DNA of 64,000 nucleotides from assembly GCA_946414435.1 (NCBI GenBank), contig CAMKOM010000008.1, positions 47,602-111,601 of the forward strand, in the 5' to 3' direction. Below the pieces are notes generated by a model. The model searched no databases and had not been told where the DNA came from. It was given only the letters and a program-made list of their open reading frames with translations. Every line of letters begins with the position of its first letter. The first letter of the stretch is position 1. Made by a program: the position numbers and the translations under genes. This stretch comes from an uncultured Bacteroidota bacterium. Lineage in GTDB: Bacteria > Bacteroidota > Bacteroidia > Bacteroidales > SZUA-534. Positions 50,661 through 60,536 of this stretch are shown piece by piece.

Positions 50661-51767
50661 ATGGACCAGAAAATCAGTATTATCAGTGATTGGACGCTGC
50701 AACGGCTACTCACCGAACTTAAAGCCGGCAACATTAAAATTCCACGTTTCCAGCGTGACTATATCTGGGAAAAATCAAAGGTTGTGAAACTTCTCAACTC
50801 AGTTTACCATCAGTATCCTATTGGGTCGCTGTTCTTTTGGAAGGCTCCAGCCAAATATGCCTTTTTCATCCGACCATTTGAGATTGACGGTATAAATGAT
50901 TCGAAAACAGAAGGCGATTTTCAGTTCATTTTAGACGGTCAGCAACGCATAATGTCACTTTTTGTGGCTCTTATGGGTAAGACTATGGGCGGCTGCGACT
51001 ACTCGTCCATCAGTTTCAATGCCGAACGCTGTGAATTTGTAATTCCACGCAGTCAACGTGACGCAACCAACATTGCTGTATGGCGCATTATCGACAGCGA
51101 TGCTTTTGCCGAAACCGTAGCCAAACTTGAGGCTGGTGGTAAAAATGAGAAAAAAGCTGCTCAGAGTTTGCGGACATGCCGTGAAATATTCCTGAATTAC
51201 CCTTTAAGCATTGTACTAACCACAAACACCGAAATTGACGATGTGGTTGAGATATTCGAACGTATCAACCAGGGCGGTAAACACCTTACCATCTTCGACT
51301 TGATTCACGCAACCACATGGAGCGAAAAGTTCGATTTGAAACAAAATATCGATGATTTCAACACCGCACAGCGCATCAAGCAGTTTGGACGGTTGGGCGA
51401 AAAAGTGTTCTCTCTATCGCTGACAATCAACTATTTCGGTGACGCTCGCAGCCTTTATCAACTCAAACTCACACCCGAAATCTGCATCAAGATTTGGCCC
51501 AAAACCAAAGCCGCGCTGACATCGGCACTCGATTTTCTGAAGCAGATGCGCCTTTCGGGCGACCTGACAATGTACCACAATCTGCTACCTACACTGCAAT
51601 ACTATTTCTTCGCTTCGGAGGCCAAAACAATAGATCCTAGCCACCAAAAGACGCTTGAAAAATGGTTCTGGGATTCGAAGTTTTCAAAACGTTATTCGGC
51701 TTCAGCCGCAACGCACTTGAAAGAAGATGTGGAATGGATTAAGTCACTAATTAACAACGAACTATAG
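50661..51767 (+). CDS. DUF262 domain protein (GmrS-like), standalone
   Basis: GNIKIPRFQRDYIWEKSKVVKLLNSVYHQYPIGSLFFWKAP...FQFILDGQQRIMSL (DGQQR motif); FERINQGGKHLTIFDL. Confidence 0.88.
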   Translation: MDQKISIISDWTLQRLLTELKAGNIKIPRFQRDYIWEKSKVVKLLNSVYHQYPIGSLFFWKAPAKYAFFIRPFEIDGINDSKTEGDFQFILDGQQRIMSLFVALMGKTMGGCDYSSISFNAERCEFVIPRSQRDATNIAVWRIIDSDAFAETVAKLEAGGKNEKKAAQSLRTCREIFLNYPLSIVLTTNTEIDDVVEIFERINQGGKHLTIFDLIHATTWSEKFDLKQNIDDFNTAQRIKQFGRLGEKVFSLSLTINYFGDARSLYQLKLTPEICIKIWPKTKAALTSALDFLKQMRLSGDLTMYHNLLPTLQYYFFASEAKTIDPSHQKTLEKWFWDSKFSKRYSASAATHLKEDVEWIKSLINNEL

Positions 51768-51769
51768 TT

Positions 51770-52363
51770 ATGAGAAAGTTACTGTCGTTTGCAATTATTG
51801 TTTGTTTTTTCAGTTGCAATAAGGTAACTGAATGTCCATCGTACCCATATGATTATCTTGAATGGCTACCATATGAGAATGGCACACATACCACATTTAC
51901 AAGCGGAGGGGCACAGCAAACATACGTGTTCGATGATGTGTTCCATACCAAACAGTACACTATCGGGCGTACGGAGGCTTGCAACTGCGAGGCTTTCGCC
52001 CATGCCTACTCAGCAGTCGATTCGACAGGGAACATTCAGTTACGGTGCTCATCGGAAAAACAGAGTATACGCTACAATTTCGCTTTTGAGTTTCAACACT
52101 ACGGAATGCTCGCAAACTACTATGTTCCGAGAAATATTGATAGGTTTACGTTCAGTATTAAAAATGATGGAACATTTGAGAACGCCACATTGCTCAACAA
52201 TGTTGCCATTGGCGGTAAAACTTTCGATAACGTACTTGTTGTTGAAATAGATACAATTTTCGTAAACACCACCGATATCTATAAACTCTATTTGGTGAAA
52301 GGCAATGGTGTGGTAAGATATGATTATCGTTCGGGGCAAAGTTTTGTTATTGCCGATAAGTAA
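51770..52363 (+). CDS. Hypothetical lipoprotein
   Basis: MRKLLSFAIIVCFFSC lipobox; starts 2 nt after the DUF262 stop. Confidence 0.65.
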   Translation: MRKLLSFAIIVCFFSCNKVTECPSYPYDYLEWLPYENGTHTTFTSGGAQQTYVFDDVFHTKQYTIGRTEACNCEAFAHAYSAVDSTGNIQLRCSSEKQSIRYNFAFEFQHYGMLANYYVPRNIDRFTFSIKNDGTFENATLLNNVAIGGKTFDNVLVVEIDTIFVNTTDIYKLYLVKGNGVVRYDYRSGQSFVIADK

Positions 52364-52380
52364 AATTCAGATCGAAAGCA

Positions 52381-53928
52381 ATGGAAGATAATTTGGTAAA
52401 AACTTATGGCTCAGCCGTCTTTGGCATCGATGCCACTACCATCACCGTTGAGGTTAACCTCAGCAACGGTATGACTTTCCACCTTGTGGGTCTGCCTGAT
52501 AGTGCCGTCAAAGAGAGCCAGCAACGCATCAACGCCGCATTGAAAAACACGGGATTCCAGTTCCCGGGTAAGAAGATTGTCATAAATATGGCACCGGCCG
52601 ATATTCGCAAGGAGGGTTCGGCTTACGACCTGACGCTTGCTGTGGGCATTTTGGCCGCGTCGGGACAGATTTTGGCAAGTGCTGTTGAGGACTACATTAT
52701 TATGGGTGAACTCTCGCTCGACGGCAGCCTACAGCCAATCAAAGGGGCTCTGCCCATCGCCATCAAGGCGCGCGAGGAAGGCTTTAAAGGCTTTATCCTG
52801 CCAAAGCAGAACGCCCGCGAAGCTGCTGTGGTCAACAATCTGGAGGTGTATGGCGTATCAAATATCCGCGAAGTGGCCGATTTTCTGAACGGAAAACAGC
52901 CAATTGAGCCGACCATTGTGAATACACGCGAGGAGTTTGCCAATAGTGTAAACCATTGGGACTCAGACTTTGCCGATGTGCGCGGACAAGAGAATGTGAA
53001 GCGGGCGATGGAGATAGCCGCAGCTGGTGGTCATAATGTGATAATGATTGGCCCCCCGGGAGCCGGCAAGACGATGCTTGCCAAACGTCTGCCTTCGATT
53101 CTGCCACCGTTTACACTGCACGAGGCATTGGAAACCACCAAGATACACTCGGTGGCCGGGAAAATAGACAAAGACACTAGTCTGATGACCAAACGACCGT
53201 TCCGCTCGCCGCACCACACCATCAGCGATGTGGCGCTTGTCGGAGGCGGCACGTTTCCGCAGCCGGGAGAGATTTCGCTAGCGCACAATGGAGTTCTGTT
53301 TCTCGACGAACTACCTGAATTCCAGCGTACTGTGCTCGAAGTTATGCGCCAACCATTGGAGGACCGCGTGATAACCATCTCGCGCGCACGGTTCACCGTT
53401 GAATATCCAGCCAGCTTTATGCTTGTGGCCAGTATGAACCCCTGCCCGTGCGGCTACTACAACCATCCCGAAAAGGAGTGCACCTGCACACCAATGATGC
53501 GCCAGAAGTATATGAGCCGGATTTCGGGTCCGCTACTCGACCGCATCGACATTCACATTGAGGTGGTGCCTGTGCCGTTCGACAAACTGTCGGGCAAGGA
53601 GCAGCTCGAGACGAGCGCGCAGATCCGAGAGCGTGTAACCCGCGCCCGCGCCATTCAGCAGCAGCGTTTTGCCGATTATGAGGGCGTGCACTGCAACGCG
53701 CAGATGAGTACGCGGCTCATCCGCAAGCATTGTGTTTTAAGCGCCGAATGCAGCCAGATGATTAAAAACGCAATGGAGAAAATCGGACTTTCGGCCCGCG
53801 CCTACGACCGCATTCTGAAGGTGTCGCGCACCATTGCCGACCTTGCCGGCGAGCCCGATATCAAGCCCGAGCACCTTGCCGAGGCCATTCAGTACCGCAG
53901 TTTGGACCGCGATAATTGGGGACAATAA
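52381..53928 (+). CDS. YifB/ComM family Mg-chelatase-like AAA+ ATPase
   Basis: MIGPPGAGKTMLAKRLPSILPP; FRSPHHTISDVALVGGG; GVLFLDELPEFQR; ASMNPCPCGYY. Confidence 0.95.
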   Translation: MEDNLVKTYGSAVFGIDATTITVEVNLSNGMTFHLVGLPDSAVKESQQRINAALKNTGFQFPGKKIVINMAPADIRKEGSAYDLTLAVGILAASGQILASAVEDYIIMGELSLDGSLQPIKGALPIAIKAREEGFKGFILPKQNAREAAVVNNLEVYGVSNIREVADFLNGKQPIEPTIVNTREEFANSVNHWDSDFADVRGQENVKRAMEIAAAGGHNVIMIGPPGAGKTMLAKRLPSILPPFTLHEALETTKIHSVAGKIDKDTSLMTKRPFRSPHHTISDVALVGGGTFPQPGEISLAHNGVLFLDELPEFQRTVLEVMRQPLEDRVITISRARFTVEYPASFMLVASMNPCPCGYYNHPEKECTCTPMMRQKYMSRISGPLLDRIDIHIEVVPVPFDKLSGKEQLETSAQIRERVTRARAIQQQRFADYEGVHCNAQMSTRLIRKHCVLSAECSQMIKNAMEKIGLSARAYDRILKVSRTIADLAGEPDIKPEHLAEAIQYRSLDRDNWGQ

Positions 53929-54000
53929 CTGAAGGATTGAAGGCGTGAAGGATTGAATGTATTAGTAGTGTTAGGCGTACTGCGTACGTCCGAAATAAAA

Positions 54001-54040
54001 AAAACGCCGCAACCTGAAAACAGATTACGGCGTTTTGATT
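54001..54040. terminator. Terminator-like hairpin, copy 1 of a near-identical pair
   Basis: AAAACGCCGCAACCtgaaaaCAGATTaCGGCGTTTTGATT. Confidence 0.7.
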
Positions 54041-54093
54041 AGTTTATATTGCAATCACGCAAAAGTCCCGACTGGGCCTTAGAATTGTCAAGA

Positions 54094-54561
54094 CTAATCA
54101 GAAAAATCCATGCCTACATAAAAATCAAGGAATACTGAATGACATTCATCGTCGGAAAAGCAAAATTCGCCTTTGAGTTCCTTTGATGTTCCGCACTCGC
54201 TTACCGCCTTGTAAGTGTGCTCTCTATTTTTTTCTACTTCAACCTCAAGAAAGAACCCATCTTCAATTTTTTCTACTTCAACCTCATGAAATAACCCATT
54301 CTCACCTTTTTCTACTTCATCCTCATGAAAGAATTCATCTTCACCTTTTTCGCACGGATTGAATTCTTCAGTAGCGGAAAGTCGCAAAGTGCCGCATAGT
54401 TTGTCGTCAACATAAACATTAACATCGAAAGGTCCGCAATTCACATAAAGATGGGCATTTGTGTAGAAATACACTTTTGTTGAGTCTATTGATGACTCCT
54501 TGTCTTTTTTGCAACCAGCAAAAGCAGCAAGAATCAATGCTGCAAGTAATAGTTTTTTCAT
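54094..54561 (-). CDS. Hypothetical lipoprotein with 13-aa acidic tandem repeats
   Basis: MKKLLLAALILAAFAGC lipobox; KGEDEFFHEDEVE/KGENGLFHEVEVE/KIEDGFFLEVEVE. Confidence 0.7.
   Translation of the reverse strand: MKKLLLAALILAAFAGCKKDKESSIDSTKVYFYTNAHLYVNCGPFDVNVYVDDKLCGTLRLSATEEFNPCEKGEDEFFHEDEVEKGENGLFHEVEVEKIEDGFFLEVEVEKNREHTYKAVSECGTSKELKGEFCFSDDECHSVFLDFYVGMDFSD
54228..54350. repeat. 39-bp tandem repeat (~3 copies) inside the lipoprotein gene
   Basis: CTACTTC landmark at 54234, 54273, 54312: exact 39-bp period, 13 codons. Confidence 0.9.
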
Positions 54562-54618
54562 AAAAAATGATTTAATTGTTTAACAAACAAATATATAACA
54601 TTATTGGACAAAGACAAA

Positions 54619-54659
54619 AAAACGCCGCAACCCGATAAACAGATTGCGGCGTTTTGATT
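54619..54659. terminator. Terminator-like hairpin, copy 2 of a near-identical pair
   Basis: AAAACGCCGCAACCCGATAAACAGATTGCGGCGTTTTGATT. Confidence 0.7.
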
Positions 54660-54674
54660 TCTGCCAAAGTGCGT

Positions 54675-54992
54675 TTACAGCAGCGCGTCGATTTTCTGGG
54701 CGAGAATTGGTTTGGCGGCTGCGCCAACCTGCTTGTCAACCACTTCGCCGTTCTTGAAGAACAACAGCGTTGGAATGTTGCGGATGCCAAACTGCACCGG
54801 AGTGTTCTCGACTTCGTCAACGTTCATTTTCACAATCTTCACTTTGCCTTCGTATTCGGCGGCAAGTTCTTCAACTATCGGTAGCAGCATTTTGCAGGGT
54901 CCGCACCACTCTGCCCAAAAGTCAACTACCACAGGGATTGCCGATTTAAGAACTTCAGTCTCAAAGTCGGCGTCGGTTATTCTTTGTGCCAT
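54675..54992 (-). CDS. trxA: Thioredoxin
   Basis: [42 protein letters not shown]. Confidence 0.95.
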   Translation of the reverse strand: MAQRITDADFETEVLKSAIPVVVDFWAEWCGPCKMLLPIVEELAAEYEGKVKIVKMNVDEVENTPVQFGIRNIPTLLFFKNGEVVDKQVGAAAKPILAQKIDALL

Positions 54993-55053
54993 AATTGTAA
55001 TTTTTGTTGTCGGTAAATGTATGTTTTTCTTTTTTAGTTGATTTATCACCAAC

Positions 55054-57441
55054 CTATTTTATATTGTCTATTGACTTATATGATTTTCCACCATGCTCAT
55101 CAATGTACGATTGAATTTCAACTTGCAGTCTTTCATTCAATTCTTTTTCGCGCATTTTGCTGATTGACACCAAAATTACTCGATATGGCTCATCATATTT
55201 GTAGATAACCTTATAGTGCTCGGTGGCATAGATGTCTTTTCCCCGGATATTGGCATTCAGTTCACGCAGTGCTTCTCCGTTGGTAATAAGCTTTGTCCAG
55301 AATTCATTATAGGATTCACGTTCGGTATCGTCTTGTGTAATTAGAGATGCAAAAGGTGTGCCTTCGGCGTTGTCGATGTTTATACCATAGAAACGAGCCA
55401 TTTTTTTCGACATGTTCAGAATATTCCCTTCCAAGTCGATTTCGGCAACCATCAATCCATTGTAGAATGCCATCAGATGCGAGTTGAGAGTGTCGTGACG
55501 TTTGGCGGCTTCCTCTTGTGTGGCTTGCATTTCTTCAAGGTTCTGGCGCATCTCCTCTTCGTGCTGCGACAGTTCTTCTGCCTGCTCATTCGACTGCTCA
55601 AGTAAGTGGGCGTTATGGATATTGGTGTTTACGCTCGATACAACCGAAGCAATGTTCTCACAGAGTTTTTCAATAAACTCTATCTTATATTGCTCAATGT
55701 GATTGTACGATACGAGTTCCATGATGCCGAAAATCTCATCGTTGACAATCATTGGCACAACCAACAAATTACGGGGCTTTTGCAGTTCTTTTTTACCTTG
55801 TGTGAAGGTTACGTAATTGTTAGGAATATCCTCAAGATAAATGCACTTCATCTCATCGATTGTGCGACCGAAAATGCCGTCTTTGGCGGTAACCTCGGCA
55901 TTCTCTAGCATAATCTGCTTGCCATAGGCAATGGCCGCCTTGTTTTCGAATTTTATCTCGTCGCTGTACGGATCTTCTTTCTTAAAATAGATGGCACCCT
56001 GCACCACATCGACATATTTGAGCAATTGCGACAATAGGTTAAGAGCAAACTCTTCAACATTGTCGTTTTCCTGCCTGATAATCTCACCAAAATTTGCAAG
56101 GCCATGCGTTACCCAGTTACGCTGGTCATCGAGTTGTTTCTTTTTGTCCTCTTCTTTCTTGGCTTCGATAAGGCTGTTCTGCATTGTTATCAACGATGCT
56201 CCAAGTGTGTCGCCATTGCTAAGCAGATGGTATTCGGCGTTAAGATTTCCCTTCCCGATTTCGCCGGCAAAATCGACTGAAGCCTGAAGACAGTCGAATA
56301 GATTGTCGAGTGAGTTGTTAAGATCTGTAATCTCACTCTCTAGCCGTTTCTTATCGTTGCTGTTTTTGCTGATTATACCCAATGACAAGCCTGCGAGTTT
56401 GTTGTTGATGTTCACTATCGAAGCGGATATGTTGCGTGCCACAAGCGATATCACAAACGACAGTAGCACAAATCCGGCAAGAATAAGTATAATCACATTT
56501 AGAAATGACCGGCTGGCCTCAGCGTAGGCCTCCGCCACTGGCACTGTGGTGAGCAGTTCCCAGTGAGTGTTGGCCATATCAATGCGTTTCAAAACAGTAA
56601 TGGCCGATTTTTTATTCTCATCGTTACCAATATACATAGTGTCGACAAGAGACTCAAAAATCGAATCGGCAAAAAAAGTCTGATCCGAACCCACAAGGCT
56701 GGTGTTGGTGTTATAGATGAATTTTCCGTTGTCGGCCATCAGATAAATCCGTTCACCAGTGTCGGTCTGATAATCCCCTATCGCCTTTTCAACATAGTCG
56801 AGCGCGAAGTCGATACCCACCACGCCTCGGAATTCGCCCCATACTTGTATTGGCGCAATTATCGATGTTATGAGCATCGAGTCTTCGACATCTTTATTGT
56901 AGCTGTACATATATGGGTCGAGCAGCGATACGCTCATAGTCTCACGTGGAATGGTATAATATGGTTTTTCATAAGGGGGCATATTAGGGTTCACCTCAAC
57001 TTTGATTTCATCACCCTGACGGTAGAACGATGGGGAATAATTACCGATGGCCGTACCGTCATCGGTGAGCACGCATTCCTCGTCACGTGAGTCGAATGAT
57101 TCTGGTTCCCAGACAGACCATATTGACAAGATGTCGCTGTTGTCCTCAATTACATTGCGTAGCATTTTTGTGTATGTCTGACGCCGGATGCTTTCATCAA
57201 CGCCTTCGTGTTCCTGCATAGTCAGTGCTAGCGATTTAACAATTCCCGCCTTGCCGTCAATCAGACCGAGAACCTTTTTTGATAGGTCATCTGATTTTTT
57301 TGTGATGTCGGTGCTGGCCATATCTCTTGATATGTTTCTCACCTCAAATCCAACATATCCGAGTGATACTACATATACCAGCAGTGACGCTCCAAGGAAA
57401 TAGAGCATCATTTTTCTATGTATGCGTTTTTTGAAATTCAT
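55054..57441 (-). CDS. Cache / GAF / coiled-coil / PAS sensor-like membrane protein, no recognisable output domain
   Basis: TM-periplasmic dCache-like-TM; GAF-like [29 protein letters not shown]; coiled coil [29 protein letters not shown]-like tail. Confidence 0.75.
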   Translation of the reverse strand: MNFKKRIHRKMMLYFLGASLLVYVVSLGYVGFEVRNISRDMASTDITKKSDDLSKKVLGLIDGKAGIVKSLALTMQEHEGVDESIRRQTYTKMLRNVIEDNSDILSIWSVWEPESFDSRDEECVLTDDGTAIGNYSPSFYRQGDEIKVEVNPNMPPYEKPYYTIPRETMSVSLLDPYMYSYNKDVEDSMLITSIIAPIQVWGEFRGVVGIDFALDYVEKAIGDYQTDTGERIYLMADNGKFIYNTNTSLVGSDQTFFADSIFESLVDTMYIGNDENKKSAITVLKRIDMANTHWELLTTVPVAEAYAEASRSFLNVIILILAGFVLLSFVISLVARNISASIVNINNKLAGLSLGIISKNSNDKKRLESEITDLNNSLDNLFDCLQASVDFAGEIGKGNLNAEYHLLSNGDTLGASLITMQNSLIEAKKEEDKKKQLDDQRNWVTHGLANFGEIIRQENDNVEEFALNLLSQLLKYVDVVQGAIYFKKEDPYSDEIKFENKAAIAYGKQIMLENAEVTAKDGIFGRTIDEMKCIYLEDIPNNYVTFTQGKKELQKPRNLLVVPMIVNDEIFGIMELVSYNHIEQYKIEFIEKLCENIASVVSSVNTNIHNAHLLEQSNEQAEELSQHEEEMRQNLEEMQATQEEAAKRHDTLNSHLMAFYNGLMVAEIDLEGNILNMSKKMARFYGINIDNAEGTPFASLITQDDTERESYNEFWTKLITNGEALRELNANIRGKDIYATEHYKVIYKYDEPYRVILVSISKMREKELNERLQVEIQSYIDEHGGKSYKSIDNIK

Positions 57442-57453
57442 TGTCGTGCGTTT

Positions 57454-60174
57454 TTAAAGATTGGTCTTGTTGTTCACTATGTCGTTCAGTTCGGAGCCTG
57501 CCTCTTTCCACAATGTTTTTATTGTTTTGAACAGACCCGGAATGGCTGTCAGGTTCTTGTCGTCATCAATAAGTTTGATTATGGTGTCGGTTGAATCGTA
57601 CATTTTTTTGATACCTAAATAGTTGAGTTTTGTTTTCAGCGATTTTGCCACTGTTTTCAAACTTTTGTAGTTGCGGTCTTTAATCAGAGTGTCCATTTCT
57701 GAAATCTGCGCAGGGATTTGCTCTTCATAGCGCTTAAGGATGTCAAAAATCTTCTTCTCATCGTTTTTATAAACAACCTTCAGGTTGGTCAGGTCGATGA
57801 TTTGGACCTTTGTTTCCACAGTGTCTGGCGCCATTTCTTTTTTCAGATCGTCGGGAATTATGCCCTCTTGGATCATTTGAATCTTCTCCTCAATTTTCTT
57901 TTGGTTGGTGATGTCAATACCTATGGCGACAATTTCTGTTATGGTGCCGTCAGCATCAGTTACAGGAATGAACCGTTCGAGCATCCAAATTTGTTTTTTG
58001 CCGATAGAGAGCAACTCTTCGGTTTCCATAATGTTGCCTTTGAGCAGTTCTTGCCAGAAACGTTCATGTTGTGTCTGTTCTTGTTCGTCCATTATCACCT
58101 CAGACTTGTGGCGCTTGCCGATCAATTTTTCCTTCTTGGTGTTTGCTAGTGCAGCATACTCGTCGTTTACATTGATGATGCGTTGGTTTGTATCGAAGTG
58201 GACGGTTGGCATCACGGAATTGAATCCAGAGATTATAGTGGTGAGTTCTTCTTCTTTTTGTGTCGATTCTTCCTGTGTGGCTTGCATCTCTTCCATATTC
58301 TGGCGGATCTCCTCTTCTTGTTGTTCCAGAGTTTCGGCCTGGCGTTTTGATTTTTCAAGCAGTTGCGCTGTTTGTCCGTTGATTTTGACTGTCGATATTG
58401 TCGAAGCTATGTTCTCGGCCAGTTTTTCAACAAACGAGATTTGATAGGGCTGCAGAACTTTGAATGAGTAAATCTCAATTATGCCTGTCAGGTCTTTGTT
58501 GTAGAGCAGAGGGACAATGAGTGCCGACTTTGGCAGAGCATGGCCGAGCCCGGATCCAATTTGGTCAATGTCAGGAGTGATGTCGCTAATGAAGATGGTC
58601 TCTTTTTCGAGATAAGCCCGGCCAATCAGTCCTTGTCCTGGTTCAACAAATCCGTTGACGGCGGCCTTTTCTTTGCTGAAGCCAATATGTGCTACCAACT
58701 CAGCACCTTTGTGATCAGGAGGGATAATGTAAAATGCACCCATCTGTGAGTCAAGATATAGCGTCAGGGTCTTGATTATCTCGCCTGCAAGAGTTTTCAT
58801 GTCGCTATTGTCGACGCGCAGTACCTTGTTGAATAGGTTGATACCGTTCGATGCCCAGTTGAGTTGGCCTTCTTCGTCGCGTCGTTGGTTTTCTTCTTCT
58901 TTGGCGCGATCGAGGCTATTTTTCATTTCGATGATGGCGTTGCCAAGTACGTCATTTTCGCTAAGTGGAGAGAACTTGTAATCAGAATTACCATTACCGA
59001 TGTTTTCGGCGTATTTGGTAACCTGTAGCAATCCGTCAACCACTTTGTTCGATGAGTCGGCCATTTGCCCAAGTTCATCATTGCTGTCAACATCCATCTT
59101 CAGTGCGTTATTGACTTGCCCGAGAGACAGTTTCTTGATTATAGCGTTTACTTTGTTGATGGGTGTCACAATCTTAATTGAAAGGATGAATATTATGATT
59201 GCCAGCAGTATAAGACCTACAACGATAACCTTTCTGACAAACATCAATGAATTGTCGATTTGAGCGTTCACTTCAGCCACTGATGTGGTTGCAATCAGTT
59301 TCCACTGGTTATCGAGCCCGGCCGGATTGATGTTCCGTGTTGTGCATAAAATACTGTCGTTGCCGAAATGGTCTTTTATCAATAGTGTCTGTTTATCGCT
59401 TGTATCGGCTTTGGCAATAACTGTGTCAATGTCGGCAAATTGAAGACCGATAAGGTCGGGGTTGTAATAATCAACTATCATGCCTCCTGATGAGAGAATT
59501 GTCACTTTTTTGTTGTTTGCATGGCATATGGAATCGACCAAAAGACGCAGAGAGTGAAGATTGATATCGGAACTGATAACGCCTATGGTTTTACCATTCT
59601 TGTTGATGGGGAGTGCAATTGACGACTTGAGGTATTTTTTTGTAATGGATTCGTCTTGGTAAAATGTCGATGGTTCAGAGAAAATTGGTTTGTTGAGTTT
59701 TCTGACAACATAGAATGGAGATCCGGTATTGTTGTCGGTATCGTAGTCGAAGAAAGAGTTTTTGCTTTCAAGTCCGTATGAGGTATTCTCGGTTCTCAGT
59801 AGGTGACGGCCGTTGCTCACTCCGCTCACATAGCCGTTGTCGAAACAAAGCCATACGGTGGCCAGCATCGGATTACCATTGCAGTTGTTTTTCACAATGC
59901 TGCGGTAGAAACTTTCATTGTCGGCGTAGCTGTTGTTCAAAGTCGACTCAATAACCGATTTCAGAGTGACGAGTTTCTTGTATTCACAATCGGCAATATT
60001 CGAAAATGTTGTCGAAATGTCCTCAAGTAACGCGGCATCACGCTTCTCCATGGTCTCAATTATCGATGACCGGAATTGGTTGTTGATTATTCTTGCGGCA
60101 AAAAATATGACCACCGTTACGGTGCCCAATACCATTGCAAGCACCCTGTAACTCAAACGGATTCTAACTTTCAT
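57454..60174 (-). CDS. Cache / HAMP-like / GAF / coiled-coil / PAS sensor-like membrane protein with Hpt-like C-terminus
   Basis: Paralogous layout to the neighbour: [29 protein letters not shown]-like ALPKSALIVPLLYNKDLTGIIEIYS; C-term helical VAKSLKTKLNYLG. Confidence 0.75.
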   Translation of the reverse strand: MKVRIRLSYRVLAMVLGTVTVVIFFAARIINNQFRSSIIETMEKRDAALLEDISTTFSNIADCEYKKLVTLKSVIESTLNNSYADNESFYRSIVKNNCNGNPMLATVWLCFDNGYVSGVSNGRHLLRTENTSYGLESKNSFFDYDTDNNTGSPFYVVRKLNKPIFSEPSTFYQDESITKKYLKSSIALPINKNGKTIGVISSDINLHSLRLLVDSICHANNKKVTILSSGGMIVDYYNPDLIGLQFADIDTVIAKADTSDKQTLLIKDHFGNDSILCTTRNINPAGLDNQWKLIATTSVAEVNAQIDNSLMFVRKVIVVGLILLAIIIFILSIKIVTPINKVNAIIKKLSLGQVNNALKMDVDSNDELGQMADSSNKVVDGLLQVTKYAENIGNGNSDYKFSPLSENDVLGNAIIEMKNSLDRAKEEENQRRDEEGQLNWASNGINLFNKVLRVDNSDMKTLAGEIIKTLTLYLDSQMGAFYIIPPDHKGAELVAHIGFSKEKAAVNGFVEPGQGLIGRAYLEKETIFISDITPDIDQIGSGLGHALPKSALIVPLLYNKDLTGIIEIYSFKVLQPYQISFVEKLAENIASTISTVKINGQTAQLLEKSKRQAETLEQQEEEIRQNMEEMQATQEESTQKEEELTTIISGFNSVMPTVHFDTNQRIINVNDEYAALANTKKEKLIGKRHKSEVIMDEQEQTQHERFWQELLKGNIMETEELLSIGKKQIWMLERFIPVTDADGTITEIVAIGIDITNQKKIEEKIQMIQEGIIPDDLKKEMAPDTVETKVQIIDLTNLKVVYKNDEKKIFDILKRYEEQIPAQISEMDTLIKDRNYKSLKTVAKSLKTKLNYLGIKKMYDSTDTIIKLIDDDKNLTAIPGLFKTIKTLWKEAGSELNDIVNNKTNL

Positions 60175-60536
60175 ATACCTTCGTTTTGTCTTTAACTCAC
60201 AAATGCAGAGACTTGCCAATTGGCTGCGAGAGCCTCTGCCAAACCAAAAAATAAATATGGGCATTTTTTTCTAATGTCGAACAATATTTGGCGAAATAGT
60301 TTCGAAATAAGTGCGATTTGTGTCGTGAAGCAAACAACTTGTCTCATTATCATCACAATACATTCTTGCCAAATTAAATAACCACTTAAAAATGATAATT
60401 TTACGTAGTGTCTGTGTCAGACGGGTTTTCGTCGCTAAAATTATCTGGTAATATTTGAGATAATGGACACTTTTGTAATTAAAAAGCGCCATACAACCGT
60501 TTTGGTGATTATTTTTGCCCTCATTAGAAAAACAAT

